64,000 nucleotides of DNA. Origin: Taibaiella sp. Lineage in GTDB: Bacteria > Bacteroidota > Bacteroidia > Chitinophagales > Chitinophagaceae. Location of the stretch: contig JAIOYR010000011.1 of assembly GCA_021740995.1 (NCBI GenBank), forward strand, positions 1 to 64,000, in the 5' to 3' direction. A program made the translations under genes and the position numbers. Position 1 is the stretch's first letter, and every line of letters starts with the position of its first letter. This document shows, in pieces, positions 52,841-61,800 of this stretch. Below the pieces are notes generated by a model, which worked only from the letters and a program-made list of their open reading frames with translations, was not told where the DNA came from and did no database searches.

Positions 52841-55800
52841 ATGAAACTACGTTTCCTGAATTACGCTAAAACTGCAGCTAGTGCTACCATCTGTACATTG
52901 CTTCTCATGCTTGCCGGTATGCTTGCAGCTACTTCGGCAAGTGCGCAGACGGTTCTCTATGCAGAAGGCACGGATATGGCCAACACAGGCGATGGCACGA
53001 CATACGACATAACCACACCGGGCACTTACCGCTGGACAGGCACGCTATCCACTCCATCCGATCAGCAAGACAGGTTTTCCATAAACCTGGGGAGTGGCGT
53101 GCAGATAAGCAGTGCGTCTTATACTATCAGCGGCGGCGCAGGTTTTAATGGCTCCTATGGATTCTACGTCAATTCGGCAAGCATCTCTGGCAATGGGTCG
53201 GCCGCCATGTCCAGCGGCATAGGTTTTCCCATGCCACCTATCTCTCCTGGTCCTTTCTATAACAACATATATATTGGCGCCAGCTTTTCGGTGGGCAATA
53301 CCTGGATAGTAGATATGGTAGTGACAGCCTATTGCACACCTCCTACTGTGGCTATAGCCATGAGCCCTTCCGGTACACTGTGCACCGGCTCATCCAAAAC
53401 ATTAACGGCCTCGGGGGCTACCACTTATACATGGGCGCCCGCCACAGGGCTAAGCGCCACCACAGGCGCCACAGTAACAGCATCGCCAGCATCCACGACT
53501 ACCTATACGGTAATAGGCACTACCGGCAGTTGCACCAATACCGCGACCAGAACAGTAACTGTGGCCACTTCACCAACCGTAACTACCTCCATTAGCCCGA
53601 CCGGAGCCATGTGCGCAGGTGAAACAAAAACAATTACCGCATCTGGCGCTACTACTTATATCTGGAGCCCTGCCACCGGTTTGTCGGCTACTACGGGTGC
53701 TTCTGTAACCTGTAGCAGCACGATTACCAGAACATATACGGTAACTGGGACTGCTGCAAATGGCTGTATTGATCAGGCGACCAGGATAATAAACGTAAAT
53801 GCAGTGCCAACAGCAACCATAGCAATGACCCCTACTGGAGCACTTTGCCCGGGCAGTTCCAAAACATTAACGGCCGGCGGTGCAACCACCTACACATGGG
53901 CACCTGCCACAGGCCTGTCTGCTACTACAGGAGCAAGCGTAACAGCCAGCCCTACCGCCACCACAACGTATACCGTTACCGGAACCACCAGTGGCTGTAG
54001 CGATGATGCTACAAGAACAATCACAGTAACCAATCCACCGGTAATTACATCAGTAAGCTCGCTGGTCGGTATTCCCGGCAATACCCGCACCATTACAGGC
54101 ACAGGGTTTAATGGCATTAATGCCAATAACATAGTATTTTTCGGTGCCACCCGTGCCAATGTTACAGGCTCTACTACTACTTCGCTCACGGCTACGGTGC
54201 CGGTAGGTGCTACCTACAAAGAGATAAGCCTCAACAACCAGAACTGTGGGCTGACAGGATATGCACAATATCCATTCCTGCCTACCTACAACAACAGTGC
54301 CTTTGCTTCGGGAAAGGTAAATTTTGCCGTTAAGCAGGATTTCACAGCAGGTAGTAATCCAACAAAAGTAGTCATAGGTGATATAGATGGAGATGGCAAG
54401 GCCGACCTCGTAGTGGCTAATCATTCGGACAATACTGTATCTGTATATCGCAACACGAGCAGTAGTGGCAGCATTACGAGTGGTAGTTTTGCCGCACAGG
54501 TAACATTTGCAACTGGTATAGCCCCGAATAGCGTTGCAATAGGCGACTTAGATGGTGATGGCAAGCCCGACCTGGTGGTGTCAAACTTTACTTCCAGTAC
54601 TGTATCGGTATTACGCAATACGAGCAGCAGCGGCAGCATTACGAGTGGTAGTTTTGCCACACAGGTAACATTCGCAACAGGGACATCCCCTAATAGCGTA
54701 GCTATAGGCGATATTGATGGGGATGGCAAGCCCGACCTGGCAGTGGCGAATTATTATTCCAATAATGTATCGGTATTACGTAATACCAGCAGCAGCGGCA
54801 GCATTACGAGCGGTAGTTTTGACTCGCAGGTCACATTCGCAACAGGGACCTTGGCCACTAGCGTGGCGATAGGCGATATAGACGGGGATGGTAAGCCCGA
54901 CCTGGCAGTAGCTAATGCAAGTTCCAATAATGTCTCGGTATTGCGTAATACCAGCACTAGCGGCAGCATTACCAGCGGTAGTTTTGCCACACAGGTAACA
55001 TTCGCAACGGGTAATGGACCCTATAACGTAACGATAGGCGATATAGACGGTGATGGAAAACCTGATCTGGCAGTGGCAAATCAAACTTCCAATAATGTAT
55101 CGATATTACGCAATACGAGCAGCAGCGGCAGCATTACAAGCGGTAGTTTTGACTCGCAGGTAACATTCGCAACGGGCGCACAACCCGTTAGTATTGCCAT
55201 AAGCGATATAGATGGAGATACCAAGCCAGACCTGGCAGTAGCTAACTATGTTTCCAGTAATGTGTCCGTATTGCGCAATACAAGCAGCAGCGGCAGCATT
55301 ACAAGTGGTAGTTTTGCCGCACAAGTAACATTCGCAACTGGTAACTTACCCTTTAGTGTAGCAATTGGCGATTTAGATGGGGATGCCAAGCCCGACCTTG
55401 TCACAGGCAATTTTGGTTCCAATAATGTATCCGTATTGCGCAACAACCCCTTATCTCTCATAACAGGCACCCTGTCTGCCTGCCCGGGCAGCGCCACCAC
55501 ACTAAGCAATGCTACCACTGGCGGTACCTGGAGCAGCAGTAATACGGCTATAGCTACAGTGGGCTCAACAACCGGCGTTGTTACAGGTGTTGCCGCGGGA
55601 ACAGTAACAATTACCTATGCGGGCACTGCTGGTGCCAGCTTTGCCCTTAACCGGGTCACCGCTACTGTTACTGTAAATGCCCTGCCCACAGTAGCAACAT
55701 CGGTCAGCGTTACGGGCCCTATATGTATGGGCTCATCAAAGACCATCACAGCCTCGGGCGCTACCACCTATACATGGGCACCGGCAACAGGCCTATCTGC

Positions 55801-58800
55801 TACTACGGGAGTTACCGTAACAGCCAGCCCCACGGTTACCACCACCTATACGGTAACGGGGACAACATTGGGCTGCACCGACCAGGCAACGCGGAACATA
55901 AACGTAAATCCGCTGCCAACAATAGATGCAGGCGCAGGGGTGGCTATATGCCGTGGTTCATCTACTGCTATTACAGCCACCGGCGGCGTAACCTATACAT
56001 GGGCGCCAAATACGGCACTCTCGGCCACTACAGGTGCCAGTGTGACTGCATCTCCGACAACAACTGTAACCTATACCGTCACAGGCACTGATGCCAATGG
56101 CTGCGTGAATACTGCTACCAAAGTAGTAACGGTAAACGTAGTACCAACTGTAACTACAACCATGACGCCAACAGGAAACCTGTGTTTGGGGTCCTCGAAA
56201 ACGTTAACCGCAGGCGGTGCGACAACCTATACATGGGCACCTGCCACCGGCCTGTCTGCTACTACAGGCGCAAGCGTAACAGCCAGCCCACTAGTCACCA
56301 CCACATATACTATAACAGGCACGAATGCAGCTGGCTGCAGCGATGATGCTACCAGAACAATAACAATTACCAACCCACCCGACATAACCTCAGTAAGTAC
56401 ATTAATGGGTATTCCAGGTACTGCTGTATCGCTTACGGGTACCGGCTTTAATACTACCCTTGCCAATAACATTGTGTACTTCGGCGCCACGCGTGCTACG
56501 GTGACAGCAGCTACTACTACATCGTTGACAGCTACCATACCGGTGGGGGCAACCTACAAAGAAATAAGCGTCAATAACCAGAATTGTGACCTGACAGGAT
56601 ATGCACAGTATCCCTTCCTGCCTACTTACAACAACAGTGCTTTTGCACCGGCAACGGTGAACTATAGCGCCAAAACAGACTTCGCAGCAGGCTTAGCCCC
56701 CTATAGCGTAGCGATAGGCGATATAGATGGGGATGGCAAGCCCGACCTGGCAGTGGCGAATGGTTTTGCCAATACTGTATCTGTTTATCGCAATACGAGC
56801 AGCAGCGGCAGCATTACGAGCGCTAGTTTTGCCACACAGGTTACATTTGTAACGGGATCTTATCCCTACAGCGTAGCTATAGCCGATATAGATGGGGATG
56901 GCAAGCCCGACCTGGCAGTGGCTAGTTATGGTTCCAATGGAGTATCGGTACACCGCAATACGAGCAGCAGCGGCAGCATTACGAGTGGTAGTTTTGCCAC
57001 ACACGTAACATTTTATACGGGTAACTACCCACGGAGCGTAGCCATTGGCGATATAGATGGGGATGGCAAGCCAGACCTGGCAGTGGCAAATGATATTTCT
57101 AATACAGTATCTGTATTACGCAATACCAGCAGCAGCGGCAGCATTACGAGCGGTTCGTTTGCCACACGGGTAACATTTACAACGGAACTCGATCCCTCTA
57201 GCGTAGCGATAGGCGATATAGATGGGGATGGCAAGCCCGACCTGGTAGTGACGAATGATGGTGGTACCCAAAAAGTATCTGTATTACGCAATACGAGCAG
57301 CAGCGGCAGCATTACCACAGGTAGTTTTGCCACACACGTAACATTTGCAACGGGAACCCGTCCCCTTAGCGTAGCGATAGGTGATATAGATGGGGATGGC
57401 AAGCCAGACCTGGCAGTGGCGAATTATAGTTCCAGTACAGTATCGGTATATCGCAATACGAGCAGCAGTGGCAGCATAACGAGCGGTAGTTTTGCCGCTC
57501 AGGTAACATTTGCAACTGGATCCCAACCCTATAGCGTAGCCATAGGCGATATAGATGGGGATGGCAAGCCCGACCTGGCAGTGGCAAATCAAACTTCCAA
57601 TAATGTATCTGTATTACGCAATACGAGCAGCAGCGGCAGCATTACGAGTGGTAGTTTTGCCACACAGGTCCCATTTGCAACTGGAACCAATCCCTATAGC
57701 GTAGCAATAGGCGATATAGATGGGGATGGCAAGCCCGACCTGGCAGTGGCGAATTATGGTTCCGATAATGTATCGGTATTACGCAATGATCCGTTATCAC
57801 CCATTACCGGCACCCAGTCAGTATGTTTAGGCGCTACTACTACGCTCAGCAATGCCGCCACAGGTGGCACCTGGAGCAGCAGCAATACGGCTATAGCTAC
57901 AGTAGCCTCTGCAACCGGGGTTGTTACAGGTGTTGCCGCAGGAACGGCGACCATCACCTATGCAGGAACTGCAGGGGCAAGTTTTGCAGGCAACCGGGTG
58001 ACCACTGTTGTTACTGTTAATGCACTGCCCACCATCAGCGCAGGCGCAGGTGTGGCTATATGCCGTGGTTCATCTACAACACTTACCGCCACAGGTGGTA
58101 CTACTTATACATGGTCGCCTAATACAGCATTGTCAGCAACAACTGGCGCAAGTGTAACGGCATCTCCAACTACTACTGTAACATACACAGTCACCGGCAC
58201 AAATGCCAGTGGCTGCAGCAATACGGCCACGAAGACAGTGACAGTAAATCCGCTACCCACCATCAGCGCAGGCGCAGGGGTGGCTATATGCCGTGGTTCA
58301 TCTTCAACACTTACAGCCACAGGTGGCGCCACCTACACATGGGCGCCGGGCACAGCACTCTCAGCCACCACAGGCGCGAGTGTAACTGCATCGCCTACTA
58401 CAACGGTAACTTATACCGTAACCGGCACAAACGCCAATGGCTGCGTGAATACTGCAACCAAAGTAGTAACCGTAAACGTAGTACCAACAGTAACTACAAC
58501 AATGACTCCTACTGGAGCACTTTGTCTGGGCAGTTCCAAAACATTAACCGCCGGCGGTGCAACCACCTATACATGGGCACCCGCCACCGGCCTGTCTGCT
58601 ACTACAGGGGCAAGCGTGACAGCCAGCCCAACCGTTACCACGATCTATACCGTAACCGGAACCACCAGTGGTTGCAGCGATGATGCTACAAGGACAATAA
58701 CCGTAACCAACCCGCCCGACATAACATCAGTAAGTACATTAGTGGGTATACCCGGTACCGCTGTATCGCTTACAGGTACCGGATTTAATGCCACTATTGC

Positions 58801-61800
58801 TAATAATATAGTCTTCTTCGGCGCCACCCGTGCTACGGTGACAGCAGCCACCACCACATCGCTGACGGCTACCATACCTGTGGGGGCTACTTACAAAGAA
58901 ATAAGCCTCAATAACCAGAACTGCCAGCTAACTGGCTATTCGCAATACCCCTTCCTGCCTACTTATGACAACAGTCCATTTATACCCGGAACGGTAAATA
59001 TGAACGGCAAGGTGGACTTTACCACCGGCACAAATCCTTTAAGTGTAGCCATCGGCGACCTGGATGGGGATGGCAAGGCAGACCTGGCGGTGGCTAATTA
59101 TATTTCCAATACCGTATCTGTTTACCGCAACATCAGCAGCAGCGGCGCTGTAACAGCAGCTTCGTTTGCGGCCAGGGTGGACTTTACCACCGGCACAAAT
59201 CCTTTAAGTGTAGCCATTGGCGACCTGGATGGAGATGGAAAGCCTGATCTGGTGGTGGCTAATTATGGTTCCGCTACCGTATCTGTTTTCCGCAACACCA
59301 GCAGCAGCGGCGCTATAACAGCAGGTTCGTTTGCGGCCAGGGTGGACTTTACCACCGGCTGGGATCCTCGCAGCGTAGCTATCGGCGACCTGGATGGGGA
59401 TGGCAAGGCAGACCTGGCGGTGGCTAATGCTAGTTCCACTACCGTATCTGTTTTCCGCAACACCAGCAGCAGCGGCGCTATAACATCCGGTTCGTTTGCG
59501 GCCAGGGTGGACTTTGCCACCGGCTCGGCCCCTCACAGTGTAGCCATAGGCGACCTGGATGGGGATGGCAAGGCAGACCTTGCGGTGGCTAATTTTAATT
59601 CCGGTACCGTATCTGTTTTCCGCAACACCAGCAGCAGCGGCGCTATAACATCCGGTTCGTTTGCGGCCAGGGTGGACTTTACCACCGGCTTCAATCCTTT
59701 TAGTGTAGCCATCGGCGACCTGGATGGGGATGGCAAGGCAGACCTGGCGGTGGCTAATTTTAATTCCGCTACCGTATCTGTTTTCCGCAACACCAGCACC
59801 AGCGGCGCTATAACATCCGGTTCGTTTGCGGCCAGGGTGGACTTTACCACCGGCACGGGGCCTTTATTTGTAGCCATCGGCGATCTGGATGGGGATGGCA
59901 AGGCAGACCTGGCGGTGGCTAATAATGGTTCCGCTACCGTATCTGTTTTCCGCAACACCAGCAGCAGCGGCGCTATAACATCCGGTTCCTTTGCGGCCAG
60001 GGTGGACTTTACCACCGGCACACAACCTCGCAGTGTAGCCATTGGTGACCTGGATGGGGATGGCAAGCCCGACCTGGCAATGGCGAATTATGGTTCCGAT
60101 AATGTATCGGTATTACGCAATAATCCGATATCACCCATTACAGGCACCCAGTCAGTATGTGTAGGCACAACTACTACGCTCAGCAATGCCGCCACAGGTG
60201 GCACATGGAGCAGCAGTAATACGGCTATAGCTACAGTGGGCTCAACAACCGGGGTTGTTACAGGTGTTGCAGCAGGAACGGTGACTATTACTTATGCAGG
60301 CACGGCAGGGGCAAGTTTTGCGGGCAACCGTGTGACCGCTATTGTGACTGTGAACGCAATACCTACCATAATTGCCGATGGTGGCACAAACTTGTGCATG
60401 GGCACATCAGCTACACTCACCGCCAGCGGTGGCACCTCTTATACGTGGGCTCCGGCTACCGGCCTGAGCGCCACTACAGGCGCCAGCGTGACTGCTACGC
60501 CCTACAGTGCTGTAACGTATACCGTTACCGGCACTACCAGCGGCTGCAGCAATACAGCTACAACAAGCATTACCATAACCAACCCTCCGGCCATTACATC
60601 TACCAGCGCATTGCTGGGCATACCCGGCACATCGGTAACCATAAACGGAACAGGTTTTAATACTACCGATGCTAATAACATTGTGTACTTTGGAGCTACC
60701 CAAGCTACGGTAACGGGTTCATCCACCACATCACTGACGGCTACCGTCCCTACAGGCGCCACTTATAAATCACTGAGCCTCAACAACCAGGATTGCGCGC
60801 TTACCGGGTACTCCCAATACCCCTTCCTGCCTACTTACAACAATAGTGCTTTTGCACCGGCTACCGTGAACTTTAACCCCCGAACGAGTTTCACTTCGGG
60901 AACCAGTCCCAATAGCGTAGCGATAGGCGATATAGATGGGGATGGCAAGCCCGACCTAGCAGTGACAAATAATGTTTCTCATACAGTATCTGTCTATCGC
61001 AATACGAGCAGCAGCGGCAGCATTACGAGTGGTAGTTTTGCCACACAGGTAACATTTGCAACGGAAATTGCTCCCGCAAATGTAGTGATGGGCGATATAG
61101 ATGGGGATGGCAAGCCCGACCTAGCAGTGACAAATTTTAATTCCAATATTGTATCCGTATTACGCAATACGAGCAGCAGCGGCAGCATTACGAGCGGCAG
61201 TTTTGCCGCCCAAGTACCATTTGCAACGGGAAGCCAACCCTTTGGCCTAGCGATAGGCGATATAGATGGGGATGGCAAGCCCGACCTGGCTGTGGCTAAT
61301 AGAAGTTCCAATACAGTATCCGTATATCGCAATACCGGCAGCATCGGCAGCATTACGAGTGGTAGTTTTGCCACACAGGTAACATTTGCAACGGGAACCA
61401 GTCCCAATAGCGTAGCAATAGGCGATATAGATGGGGATGGCAAGCCCGACCTTGCGGTGGCGAATTCTGCTTCCAATTCTGTATCGGTACTGCGCAATAC
61501 TAGCAGCATCGGCAGCATTACGAGTGGTAGTTTTGCCGCACAGGTAACATTTGCGGCGGGAAGCGGTCCATATGACGTTGCTATAAGCGATATAGATGGA
61601 GATGGCAAGCCTGAGCTGGTAGTGCCGAATTCTACTTCTAATTCAGTAGCCGTATATCGCAATACGAGCAGCAGCGGCAGTATTACGAGCAGTTCGTTTG
61701 CAGCACGGGTATCATTTGCAACTGGAACCAGTCCCGCAAGCGTAACGATAGGCGATATAGATGGGGATGGCAAGCCCGACATGGCAGTGGCGAATTATGA

